Counted from the first letter of the stretch, positions 1-6,492 are shown. The stretch is DNA of 7,606 bases from an uncultured Ruminococcus sp. (GCA_902773065.1 CACYDD010000093.1:1-7606); one strand, 5' to 3'. The notes: generated by a model from the sequence alone, not told the origin. Program-made: numbers and translations.

Positions 1-1
1 A

Positions 2-21
2 CTACCGCCTAAAGGCGGTAG
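2..21. repeat. Perfect 8-base stem hairpin with TAAA loop
   Basis: CTACCGCC (2-9) and GGCGGTAG (14-21) pair around TAAA. The core CGCCTAAAGGCG (6-17) recurs exactly at 209-220. Confidence 0.85.
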
Positions 22-29
22 GTTCAATA

Positions 30-43
30 GCGGCTGAAGCCGC
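30..43. repeat. Small GC-rich hairpin
   Basis: GCGGC (30-34) and GCCGC (39-43) pair around TGAA. It is followed directly by CGCCTAAAGC (41-50), an incomplete copy of the CCTAAAGG hairpin core. Confidence 0.7.
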
Positions 44-190
44 CTAAAGCTTAATAATTTTAAATTTAAAAATTGCCTGTATTTGGTTTTAAATTCCAAT
101 TTTAATATTTTGATATATTTCAAATTTTTGTAATTTAAAAATATTAACAATCAAAATATTTCCTGCCAAACATTTATTTAAATGTGCAGC

Positions 191-234
191 AGGTTAACCT
201 AAAGGTTTCGCCTAAAGGCGAGGGTTTTAACCCC
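191..234. repeat. Run of consecutive small hairpins downstream of fabV
   Basis: In order: the palindrome AGGTTAACCT (191-200), AACC-TAAA-GGTT (196-207), TCGCC-TAAA-GGCGA (208-221) and GGGTT-TT-AACCC (222-233). They begin 24 bases after the fabV stop in the transcript direction and may act together as a transcript end or stabiliser. Confidence 0.7.
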
Positions 235-257
235 ATGTTACAGACAATAAAATGTTA

Positions 258-1439
258 TTATTCTTTCACGCTCGGAATTCCGACATTCTGATCAACATCG
301 GCATCATAATCAATACCATCAATGCCAAAACCGAACAGTTTATAGAAATCCTCCCAATAACCGTCAAGATCGGCATGATCGGAAAGATTTTCTGTGCTGA
401 TCTCAGCCCAGAGTTTATCTACCTCAGACTGTATCTCATCCTGCATTTCAAGATCATCCATGCGGATTCTGCCCTCTTCGTCCGTAATAACGCTGCCGGC
501 ATAAATTTTCTGATTCAACATTCTGTTCATCTGTTCAATACAACCTTCGTGAACACCGTGTTCCTTCATCACTTTATAAAGAATGGAAATATAAAGCGGC
601 ACGATTGGGATCGCTGCACTGGACTGTGTCACAAGTGCCTTGTTGACGGAAATATAAGCTTTGATACCGTCCTTTTCGGTAATTTCCTTTGAAGCCGCAA
701 AAAGATCATCCTTTGCCTTGCCGATCGAGCCATCTGCATACATAGGATGTGTGATCTTCGGACCGATATAGGAATAAGCAACAGTAACGGCATTATCCTC
801 AATAGCATCTGCTGCTTTCAGTGCCTCGATCCAGAGTTTCCAGTCCTCACCGCCCATTACTTTGACAGTTGCCTCAATTTCTTCCTCAGTAGCAGGCTCA
901 ACCGTAATATCGCTGACCGTTTTATCTTTGAGATTAATTGTCTTATTGGTATAAGACTCGCCAACAGTTTTTAACACGGAACTGTAAACTGTGCCGTCGG
1001 GAGCTGTTCTTCTCGGAGCGGCAAGACTGTAAACAACACAGTCAACCTTGCCGAGATCGGCTTTGATGATCTCAATCACCTTGTCTTTTACTTCCTTGGA
1101 ATTGGCATCACCGTTTACCGTTTTCGCATACAGACCGTCTGCTGCTGCGAATTCCTCAAAAGCGGCTGTATTATACCAGCCCGAGGTAGCCGTTCTGGAG
1201 CCTGCCGCTGCTCTGTCGAATATGACACCGAGCGTTGACGCACCATAGGAATACGCTGCAGAAATTCTCGATGCCAGACCATAACCCATTGAAGCACCGA
1301 TTACAAGTACTTTTTTCGGACCGTTTTCCGAATGTGGCTGAGACCTGACATAATCGATCTGAGCCTTCACAGCTGCTTTGCAGCCCTCAGGATGCGCGGT
1401 TGTACAGATAAATCCTCTTACTTTCGGTTTAATGACCAT
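258..1439 (-). CDS. fabV: NADH-dependent trans-2-enoyl-ACP/CoA reductase (FabV/Ter family)
   Basis: This 393-residue enzyme reduces the double bond of trans-2-enoyl-ACP or enoyl-CoA, either as the last step of type II fatty acid elongation (FabV) or in butyrate-type fermentation (Ter). The full family length (about 395-400) is present. The Rossmann nucleotide motif GASMGYGLA is at 48-56. Asp75 at the end of the second strand suggests NADH rather than NADPH. The SLAAPRR segment (138-144) is typical. The catalytic pair is Tyr234 and Lys243 with the family's eight-residue spacing (YADGSIGKAK), preceded by YIGPKITHP. The C-terminal GFGIDGIDYDADVD also fits. The ATG at 1439 has AGAGGT seven bases upstream. 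It is the last gene of the left operon, and palindromes lie downstream of its stop. Whether it serves lipid synthesis or fermentation cannot be decided here. Confidence 0.97.
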   Translation of the reverse strand: MVIKPKVRGFICTTAHPEGCKAAVKAQIDYVRSQPHSENGPKKVLVIGASMGYGLASRISAAYSYGASTLGVIFDRAAAGSRTATSGWYNTAAFEEFAAADGLYAKTVNGDANSKEVKDKVIEIIKADLGKVDCVVYSLAAPRRTAPDGTVYSSVLKTVGESYTNKTINLKDKTVSDITVEPATEEEIEATVKVMGGEDWKLWIEALKAADAIEDNAVTVAYSYIGPKITHPMYADGSIGKAKDDLFAASKEITEKDGIKAYISVNKALVTQSSAAIPIVPLYISILYKVMKEHGVHEGCIEQMNRMLNQKIYAGSVITDEEGRIRMDDLEMQDEIQSEVDKLWAEISTENLSDHADLDGYWEDFYKLFGFGIDGIDYDADVDQNVGIPSVKE

Positions 1440-1486
1440 TCTGATTACCTCTTTACTTTCTGTATTTTCACCATGTAGTGAATAGC

Positions 1487-2299
1487 TTACTTTATCTCTT
1501 TATAATCTTCTTTATCTTCGATTTTCATCATGATCCTGTTTGTGCCGTCGGCAACAACATAGATCGGTGATCCCATTTTAATGGTATTCTCATAAGTGAG
1601 CTTCGGCGTGATCTGGTAGCATTTCAGGCTTTTTCTGGTATACAATTTGTTGTCAATTTCAAATGTATAAGCACTGAGTTTCTGATCAAGTCCCAGTTTT
1701 TCGGGGCAGACATCATTGAGTACAAACAATGCCTCATCCGGCAATATCTTTACATTCTTGTACACCTTCTCCGGTGAGGGATCATTCTTACTGCTGCCAG
1801 TCTCCACAGGCATATACGAGCCTGTCCAGCTTTGTTTCAGAATCTCTGAACCGTCGCAGGCAACAAGAATATTGGTTCCGACATACATTCTGACAGAATC
1901 CTTTTCCAGATAAAGACTGATGGAATAATATTTCTTCCTGTTTTTCTCCACCGTACCGCTATAGTATTTCTGATAATCCGATACCTTGCCCGGCAGATAG
2001 AATTCTTCATAGCTGCATGAATCGATCATCTCTTCTGCCTTTTTGATATCAATACTTCCTTCAGGTGCTGATACTTCTATACTTTCCTCAGTTCTTTCAA
2101 CCAGCTTTCCGTCGGAATGTTCTGCTTTGCTTTTTTCGGGTTCAAAATTATATACGACAGTGCCGTCCGATTCCACATAAACCGAAACATCATCTCCGCC
2201 GTAATATTCCTCTTCATCTCCCGTACCACCGCCGTTACAGCCGCAAAGTCCGAGCATTACTGCGGAAACAAGCACAGCAAGTATTCTTTTATTCATCAT
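1487..2299 (-). CDS. Lipoprotein of unknown function
   Basis: This 270-residue protein starts with a lipoprotein signal: Lys4-Arg5, a hydrophobic stretch (6-18) and a lipobox LCGC (18-21), so Cys21 should be lipidated and the protein anchored outside the membrane. After it comes a Gly/Asp/Glu/Tyr-rich linker, then an acidic region (to about 85) and a mixed alpha/beta-looking body rich in Tyr and Lys with alternating hydrophobic strands (SISLYLEKDSVRMYVG and similar). I do not recognise a family or active site. Two adjacent ATG codons at 2299 and 2296 are both possible; AGAGG at 2304-2308 is four bases from the first and seven from the second, so the second may be used. The start overlaps the end of the methyltransferase gene (ATGATGAATAA), which implies translational coupling. 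It is separated from fabV by 47 bases. Confidence 0.92.
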   Translation of the reverse strand: MMNKRILAVLVSAVMLGLCGCNGGGTGDEEEYYGGDDVSVYVESDGTVVYNFEPEKSKAEHSDGKLVERTEESIEVSAPEGSIDIKKAEEMIDSCSYEEFYLPGKVSDYQKYYSGTVEKNRKKYYSISLYLEKDSVRMYVGTNILVACDGSEILKQSWTGSYMPVETGSSKNDPSPEKVYKNVKILPDEALFVLNDVCPEKLGLDQKLSAYTFEIDNKLYTRKSLKCYQITPKLTYENTIKMGSPIYVVADGTNRIMMKIEDKEDYKEIK

Positions 2300-3137
2300 T
2301 TTTCCTCTTTTCGTTTTTTCGTAACACTCTTATGATATAATTCACGGTAAGCTGACAGCTTTCCGTGCTGTCAAGAATTTCCATGCGTTCCTTTTTCATT
2401 CTGTGAGCATGAGGTGTCATCATTAGCAGCTCTTTCATCTCCTCTTTCTCAAGTCCGATCTGAAAATTTCTGTCAAGCTTTGCAATTTTTTCAAACTGCG
2501 ATCCGTGCGGTGAAGGGCATTTATGCTGCTCAAATACCTCATCATAGATCATTGCTTTCAGTTCTTTCAGATGTTCCGAACCTGCGGTAACTTCGATCAC
2601 AATACCGCCGTTTCTGAGAATTCTTGCATATTCGTCATTCATATACAGCGAAAAAACCGCCGTGACAATATCCGCCGAGCCGCTTTCAATGGGCAGATGA
2701 GAAGCCGTTGCCACTGTCCATAGGATACTTTTGCTTCTGGCACAAGCCATTCTTGCTGCATCCTTTGCAATATCCACACCGATACATTCCGCACCGCCGT
2801 CTTTTTCAAAAGCCACTGTATAGTAGCCCTCACCGCAGCCGATATCGGCAAGCACAGGCTTTTCTGCCAAGGAATATTTTTTCATCATGCCGATCACATC
2901 ATCACAGATCGGTCTGTAATATCCCCTGTTCAGAAACTGCCTTCTTGCTATGAGCATTTCTTTGGCATCTCCCGGCACTAAAGAATGTTTATTCTGCACA
3001 GGAAGAAGATTCACATATCCCTGCCTTGCGATATCAAAGCTGTGTTTCTGCGGGCAGACAAAGCTTTTGTCTTTTTTTGCAAGAGAATTGCCGCAGATCG
3101 GACACATCATTTTCAGTTGGTCAGACAAATTTTTCAT
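2289..3137 (-). CDS. rlmA: 23S rRNA (guanine-N1) methyltransferase, RlmA family
   Basis: This 282-residue protein uses S-adenosylmethionine to methylate a guanine in helix 35 of 23S rRNA (G745 for E. coli RlmA, G748 for the Gram-positive TlrB branch); which one applies here cannot be told from sequence. It begins with the family's zinc finger: Cys12, Cys15, Cys28 and His32 (CPIC...CPQKHSFD), followed by GYVNLLPVQNK, nearly identical in pattern to E. coli RlmA. The SAM-binding motif DIGCGEGYY is at 98-106. The C-terminal MTPHAHR segment matches the family's MTPFAWR. E. coli RlmA is 269 residues, so this is full length. The start is uncertain. The ATG at 3137 has GGAG directly against it, and ATGs at 3110 and 3107 would begin nearer the family start. 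A TTG at 3179 would overlap the upstream gene and is less likely. The stop overlaps the start of the lipoprotein gene by 11 bases. Confidence 0.93.
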   Translation of the reverse strand: MKNLSDQLKMMCPICGNSLAKKDKSFVCPQKHSFDIARQGYVNLLPVQNKHSLVPGDAKEMLIARRQFLNRGYYRPICDDVIGMMKKYSLAEKPVLADIGCGEGYYTVAFEKDGGAECIGVDIAKDAARMACARSKSILWTVATASHLPIESGSADIVTAVFSLYMNDEYARILRNGGIVIEVTAGSEHLKELKAMIYDEVFEQHKCPSPHGSQFEKIAKLDRNFQIGLEKEEMKELLMMTPHAHRMKKERMEILDSTESCQLTVNYIIRVLRKNEKRKNDE

Positions 3138-3142
3138 CTCCG

Positions 3143-3787
3143 CTATTTTATTCGTTTTAATTTGCCGCCGCACATACAAGCGTACTTTGACGGAAATTTA
3201 ACAGCATTGCTCATTCTTGTGCGTTCTATTCTTTTACCGCATTTCAGGCAAAGCAGAATATATTTTGCAGATGTTTCTGCATTAATTTCCGTCCGGTTTT
3301 CTGCCCCTTTCAGTTTCAGTGTACCTCCGCACTTGCAGAGATAGCCTGAAGGATCATCAACAAGGGAGCTTCTTCTGTTTCGTTTGATTTCGTTTCCGCA
3401 TTTTTCGCAGACGATCACATATCTTGCATGATCTCTCGGGTCATCCACGCCCATTTCTTCACAGGTGTTGGCACGGCTGATATGATAGCCGTAAGCCTGG
3501 TTCATCCTGTCGGCATACTGCTTAAAAAGGCTTCCGTGATTCATACAGCCCCTACAGGTATGGATCAGCTCATGGGCAATAGTTTGTCTGCATGAGATTT
3601 CGGGGGCATTTTTCAACCTGTCGGATAACTCTATTGTATAACCTTTAGCGGTCAGCGTACATCTGCCGAATCTTGTCGTTGCTCTGTAATTCACAACAAC
3701 CTTACTATTGATTTCATCGGAAATCGGCACACCGGCTGCTCTTGCTTGTTTCATTACCTCAGCAAGAAGAAAATCGAAATCATTCAT
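3143..3787 (-). CDS. SprT-like zinc metalloprotease with two zinc ribbons
   Basis: This 214-residue protein carries the SprT/Spartan-type metal site: HELIH at 72-76 and a third ligand His84 in the MNHGSLFK segment, giving HExxH-x7-H followed by Gly as in SprT (HGPAFK). In this family the domain is a zinc-dependent metallopeptidase fold, known in eukaryotes (Spartan) for degrading DNA-crosslinked proteins; the bacterial role is less clear. The C-terminal half holds two copies of a zinc ribbon, with cysteines 127, 130, 151, 153 and 180, 183, 204, 206. Each has the form CxKCG...CxCGG and they are spaced 53 residues apart. I chose the ATG at 3787 because GAGGTG lies six bases upstream. An in-frame GTG at 3850 would add 21 residues without family similarity and without a clear ribosome site. 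It is the first gene of the left operon, with the methyltransferase start five bases after its stop. Confidence 0.93.
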   Translation of the reverse strand: MNDFDFLLAEVMKQARAAGVPISDEINSKVVVNYRATTRFGRCTLTAKGYTIELSDRLKNAPEISCRQTIAHELIHTCRGCMNHGSLFKQYADRMNQAYGYHISRANTCEEMGVDDPRDHARYVIVCEKCGNEIKRNRRSSLVDDPSGYLCKCGGTLKLKGAENRTEINAETSAKYILLCLKCGKRIERTRMSNAVKFPSKYACMCGGKLKRIK

Positions 3788-3793
3788 CCGCTT

Positions 3794-3799
3794 CACCTC
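3794..3799 (-). promoter_or_regulatory. Ribosome binding site deciding the start of the SprT-like gene
   Basis: GAGGTG on the minus strand is six bases from the ATG at 3787. It supports that start over the in-frame GTG at 3850, which sits inside a small hairpin. Confidence 0.7.
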
Positions 3800-3841
3800 A
3801 ACAATAATACCCATTATATCATCAATACCAAAAAAATGCAA

Positions 3842-3856
3842 GCACACCACGTGTGC
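3842..3856. repeat. Small hairpin upstream of the SprT-like gene
   Basis: GCACAC (3842-3847) pairs with GTGTGC (3851-3856) around a CAC loop. In the transcript it would lie about 55 bases before the start codon, in the 5' leader if the promoter is the AT-rich stretch near 3940. Confidence 0.5.
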
Positions 3857-3996
3857 AGGGAATTCGCGTAGTCGCTACCCTTCGGTCGCTCTGAAAACAA
3901 AAGATTAATTTATCGCCGCATTTCAGCTTATATAAAATTATAATTCATATACTTGACTCAAGGCGTTGAATTTGTGCAATGCATAAATCAGAGTGC

Positions 3997-4021
3997 AAAT
4001 TGTCCAGTGCGGTCACGCACC
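3997..4021 (+). repeat. Direct repeat, copy 1 (25 bases)
   Basis: It shares 24 of 25 bases with positions 4145-4169; the single difference is G at 4007 against A at 4155. The core is TGCGGTCACGCACC. After the repeat the two sequences diverge. Confidence 0.9.
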
Positions 4022-4070
4022 CGGCAAGCCGCCGATCCCTATTTGACGCTCAAGTTTATTATAAACCATC

Positions 4071-4117
4071 ATTTATTGCCGCGCCATAAGTATCAAACCT
4101 AAGGCGCGGCAATAAAT
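4071..4117. repeat. Perfect 15-base inverted repeat with 17-base loop
   Basis: Positions 4071-4085 are the exact reverse complement of 4103-4117, with a GGCGCGGC core. The arms end in AT-rich ATTTATT / AATAAAT, so a transcript from either strand could form a stable hairpin. There is no clear U-run after it, so intrinsic termination of the ATPase operon is possible but not shown. It could equally be an extragenic palindrome repeated in the genome. Confidence 0.85.
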
Positions 4118-4144
4118 TTGAATATTATTAAGAACTTAAGCGCG

Positions 4145-4169
4145 AAATTGTCCAATGCGGTCACGCACC
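4145..4169 (+). repeat. Direct repeat, copy 2 (25 bases)
   Basis: This is the partner of 3997-4021 in the same orientation, ending 25 bases before the stop of the degenerate AAA+ gene. The two copies bracket the long inverted repeat at 4071-4117. Confidence 0.9.
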
Positions 4170-4180
4170 GCGAATCGGGT

Positions 4181-4195
4181 GCACAGGCACTGTGC
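4181..4195. repeat. Small hairpin at the end of the degenerate AAA+ gene
   Basis: GCACAG and CTGTGC form a six-base stem with a three-base loop, reaching into the TAG stop codon. An overlapping alternative stem pairs GCACC (4165-4169) with GGTGC (4178-4182). It may protect the 3' end of the transcript, but no U-run follows. Confidence 0.5.
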
Positions 4196-5199
4196 TATAC
4201 CAGAAAGTCAGGGTCGTCGTCACCAAAAATATCGAACGGTGAGGATTTCTTTTCGTCCTCTGCTTTATTGTCAGAAGCCTGAACATTCAGTGAAATATTG
4301 GAAAGGGCTTCTGCAACTGCACTCATATCAACAGCACTTTCACTTTGCACCTTGAAATTATCTGCGATCGCCTTAAAATCTTCCGCATTCAGCTCCACTC
4401 TTGAAATACCGATATCCGTCACATCATATCCGCATTGCTCTTCCTCTGTATATTTTGCTTTCAGATACATCTGAACCATGCGCATGATATCATTCAGATC
4501 ATCAAAGGTACAGCCTTCGGTACATTCTGCCATATATTCCACACCGGCGGTATTACTGACATAGGACTTCATCAGTTCCTCCTGTCTGTCAAAAAAAGCC
4601 GTCCGTTCGCTGCTGTCGGGCGGTTCCACCCTGCACACAAGCAGATACTTTTTGATGTACCACGGTATATCACCAAGTTCGCCGTCATATACAGCTGTTA
4701 CAATACAAACGCCCGTACCGTTCTTGATCAGTTCCTTCATCCTGCTTGCCAGCAGCTTTGAAAGCTTTTCCGAATTGACGATCGGATCAATATTTCCCAA
4801 CGAAACATGACAGATCTCGATATCTTCCTCGTCAAGCCCTTCGGAATAACTGATCAGATCATCAAAAAGCTTTTGCAGCTCTTCGCCCAGAATTTTTTCT
4901 CCGCTGACGGAAAGCTTTTCTGTCGGAAATTTGATATAATGGTCAAACGGCTGATCATCTGTCATATCATAATCAAAATGACTGTATGCAAATACTTTTT
5001 CGATCGTTCTTTTGCCGACACCATGCCTGCCGGTCAGCAGAATACCATTGTTTTTTGTCAGTCTGTCAAAATACAGTTCTTCTGAGGCATACGGAATACA
5101 GCCGTGCAGTAAAGTATCATAACGCTTTCTCGGTATGTATTCTTTCATGCTCACTTTGGCAGGCTTGCCGTCGTATTTTTCAAGTATTTCTGTTGACAT
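4195..5199 (-). CDS. Degenerate AAA+ protein, probable pseudo-ATPase partner
   Basis: This 334-residue protein parallels the AAA+ half of the preceding gene. A Walker A-like GRHGVGKRT lies at 57-65, with Arg where Thr/Ser normally follows the Lys. The segment expected to hold Walker B reads ICHVSLGNID (129-138) and lacks the Asp-Glu pair. The sensor 1 segment VCIVTAVYD (164-172) lacks Asn. The region where the arginine finger would sit has KK (183-184). Beyond these, DLNDIMRMVQ and ELNAEDFKAIADNF align by position with the C-terminal helices of the neighbour. There is no MIT-like region. The tail (about 310-334) is acidic and disordered, with SPFDIFGDDDPDF near the end. I infer weak or no ATP hydrolysis, and a structural or regulatory role, perhaps in a mixed ring with the Vps4-like ATPase. 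The start is eight bases after the ATPase stop, and its ribosome site overlaps that stop. It is the last gene of the cluster. Confidence 0.92.
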   Translation of the reverse strand: MSTEILEKYDGKPAKVSMKEYIPRKRYDTLLHGCIPYASEELYFDRLTKNNGILLTGRHGVGKRTIEKVFAYSHFDYDMTDDQPFDHYIKFPTEKLSVSGEKILGEELQKLFDDLISYSEGLDEEDIEICHVSLGNIDPIVNSEKLSKLLASRMKELIKNGTGVCIVTAVYDGELGDIPWYIKKYLLVCRVEPPDSSERTAFFDRQEELMKSYVSNTAGVEYMAECTEGCTFDDLNDIMRMVQMYLKAKYTEEEQCGYDVTDIGISRVELNAEDFKAIADNFKVQSESAVDMSAVAEALSNISLNVQASDNKAEDEKKSSPFDIFGDDDPDFLV

Positions 5200-5202
5200 A
5201 GC

Positions 5203-5209
5203 CCACCTT
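5203..5209 (-). promoter_or_regulatory. Ribosome binding site overlapping the ATPase stop codon
   Basis: AAGGTGG on the minus strand overlaps the TAA stop (5208-5210) of the Vps4-like gene and lies about four bases before the ATG at 5199. This arrangement suggests that translation of the degenerate AAA+ protein is coupled to that of the active ATPase, as expected for subunits of one complex. Confidence 0.7.
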
Positions 5210-6485
5210 ATTCGTCATCATCGATCAGATAACTGTCGTTGCTCAGATTTCTTTCCCACTTATCGATCGCATCCATAATATCCTTCTTGGAAGAAGGCTT
5301 GAACTCTGCCATAGCCTTGTCAAAATCGGCTTTTTTCAGTTTAAATCCGCCGCTTTGCAGAAGAACGATCGCATCCTCCTGCGTTGTTGCTGCTTCCATG
5401 ACCTGAGTAAAGATATCCTTCTTGATAATAGAGGTAACACGATCGATATCACGGTAGTTGTAATCCTTTGTCAGGCTTGCCATATAGTCATAATCAAGCC
5501 CTTCTTCGAGCGTAACAACGCTGTCAAACTGCATTCTGAACGCATTGGCTCTTGCCTCCGTATCGGGAAGCGGCACTCTGATGACCTCAGCTCTGTCCAG
5601 CATAGCGGAGTCAACACGCTGAGGATAGTTGGTAGCACCGATAAAGATGATCGCCTTTCCCGAATTTTTGATCCTGTTATACCCCGTCAGGAACGATGTT
5701 GTAATAGATGCCGCATACTCAGGCATGGATTTCTGGGAACGGTTACGGCATACGCCGTCGATCTCATCGATAAATACGATACACGGCGCACAGTTTTCCG
5801 CTTCTTCAAACAGTCTTGTCACAATTTTTTCCGCATCGCCTACATAGCGGCTGATGATATCCGAACCGACAAGAGAAAGGAACTTATAATCCTTTTCCTT
5901 CATATTGACAAGCTCATTGGCAAACGCTTCAATAATATAGGTTTTACCGCAGCCGGGAGGGCCTACAAAAAAGTAGGTATTGAGTCTCGGAATTTTCAGA
6001 AAATCAAGCAGCTTTTCACAGTTGGAATTTGTTACACAGTCTGCCAGTTTGCTTTTCAGTTCCGCCATACCCGAAACATCCTTGAAGGAATGGTTTGGTG
6101 CCTCTTTATACCAGCCTTTCGCCATTGCGTCAAGCTTCTCCTTGTCGCTGTCAACAGCCGTCTTTGGTCCGCCTGCACCGTCGCCTGATTTTGCCGCACC
6201 CGTTTTGCCTTTTTCATATTCCAGTGCCTTGGCAGGGTCGATCTCTCTGAGTGCCGTTAAAATTTTGGCACTTGTCACTTCTTTTTCTCTGAGATGATGC
6301 TTTCTGTCCTCACCGATGGTCATATCTGCCATTTCGCTTTGCAGTTCTGCTGCTCTTTGCAGATACTGACATTCCTCGGCAGTATGCTTGCCGCCATTTT
6401 CCTGCAAAGTCATCTGTGCTTTATTGATGTATGCTCTGTACAGATTTTCTCTTTTCTGAACAGCAAGAATATAATTCCGTTCCAC
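5208..6485 (-). CDS. Vps4/katanin-type AAA+ ATPase with MIT-like N-terminal region
   Basis: This 425-residue protein has one AAA+ domain of the meiotic clade (Vps4, katanin, spastin). Visible motifs are Walker A GPPGCGKT (175-182), a pore loop GSDIISRYVGDAEKIV (207-222) matching the Vps4 SSDLVSKWxGESEK loop with Tyr for Trp, Walker B IVFIDEID (236-243), sensor 1 GATN (283-286), and a second region of homology with arginine finger Arg298. The usual second Arg is Ala299. The C-terminal helix (about 387-414, FKPSSKKDIMDAIDKW) matches the clade's terminal helix; the Vps4 beta-domain insertion is absent. Residues 4-82 look like three helices, as in MIT domains, followed by a Gly/Ala-rich linker (93-117). 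It starts with GTG at 6485, set by AGGAGG seven bases upstream. It probably forms a ring that pulls subunits from the filament encoded just upstream. The AAA+ assignment is firm; the MIT assignment is inference. Confidence 0.95.
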   Translation of the reverse strand: MERNYILAVQKRENLYRAYINKAQMTLQENGGKHTAEECQYLQRAAELQSEMADMTIGEDRKHHLREKEVTSAKILTALREIDPAKALEYEKGKTGAAKSGDGAGGPKTAVDSDKEKLDAMAKGWYKEAPNHSFKDVSGMAELKSKLADCVTNSNCEKLLDFLKIPRLNTYFFVGPPGCGKTYIIEAFANELVNMKEKDYKFLSLVGSDIISRYVGDAEKIVTRLFEEAENCAPCIVFIDEIDGVCRNRSQKSMPEYAASITTSFLTGYNRIKNSGKAIIFIGATNYPQRVDSAMLDRAEVIRVPLPDTEARANAFRMQFDSVVTLEEGLDYDYMASLTKDYNYRDIDRVTSIIKKDIFTQVMEAATTQEDAIVLLQSGGFKLKKADFDKAMAEFKPSSKKDIMDAIDKWERNLSNDSYLIDDDE

Positions 6486-6492
6486 TTTGCCG

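Larger units (their letters stand above)
1..257. other. Non-coding region downstream of fabV: hairpins around an AT-rich core
   Basis: No gene is visible. GC-rich hairpins occupy 2-43 and 196-234, and between them 50-185 is extremely AT-rich. It contains an 11-base inverted repeat (104-114 with 150-160) and a hairpin at 171-184 (CATTTA / TAAATG). It lies downstream of the fabV stop on the minus strand and probably ends that transcript. No single classical terminator with a U-run is clear. Confidence 0.65.
3788..4194. other. Gene-free spacer between the two operons, rich in repeats
   Basis: No convincing reading frame exists here on either strand. It contains a 25-base near-perfect direct repeat, a 15-base inverted repeat, several short hairpins and an AT-rich stretch at 3925-3955. 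It should hold the end of the ATPase operon transcript and the promoter of the SprT-like operon. A TATAAT on the minus strand at 3937-3942 has TTGAGT upstream at 3956-3961, but the 13-base spacing is too short for a standard sigma-A promoter, so I do not assign one with confidence. Confidence 0.7.

Noticed and set aside
252..692. A 146-codon plus-strand frame
   Set aside because: It is antisense to the end of fabV, has no ribosome binding site, and its sequence has no protein-like pattern.
3138..3179. TTG start extending the methyltransferase by 14 residues
   Set aside because: It overlaps the coding end of the SprT-like gene and adds residues before the zinc finger that RlmA proteins lack.
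2985..3344. A 119-codon plus-strand frame
   Set aside because: It is antisense to two well-supported genes (rlmA and the SprT-like protease) and shows no family features.
3788..3850. Upstream GTG start extending the SprT-like protein by 21 residues
   Set aside because: The extra residues do not fit the family, the GTG sits in a hairpin, and the ATG at 3787 has a well-placed GAGGTG.
3937..3961. Candidate sigma-A promoter (TTGAGT and TATAAT on the minus strand)
   Set aside because: The boxes are only 13 bases apart rather than about 17, and no better pair is visible, so I do not list it as a promoter.
3997..4169. Possible CRISPR array
   Set aside because: There are only two repeat copies, 123 bases apart, with a palindrome between them. 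This is not the regular spacing of a CRISPR array, and no cas gene is present.
5355..6188. A 277-codon open frame on the plus strand
   Set aside because: It lies wholly antisense to the Vps4-like ATPase, whose motifs are unambiguous. Its product is rich in Arg, His, Cys and Ile without domain pattern and has no ribosome site.
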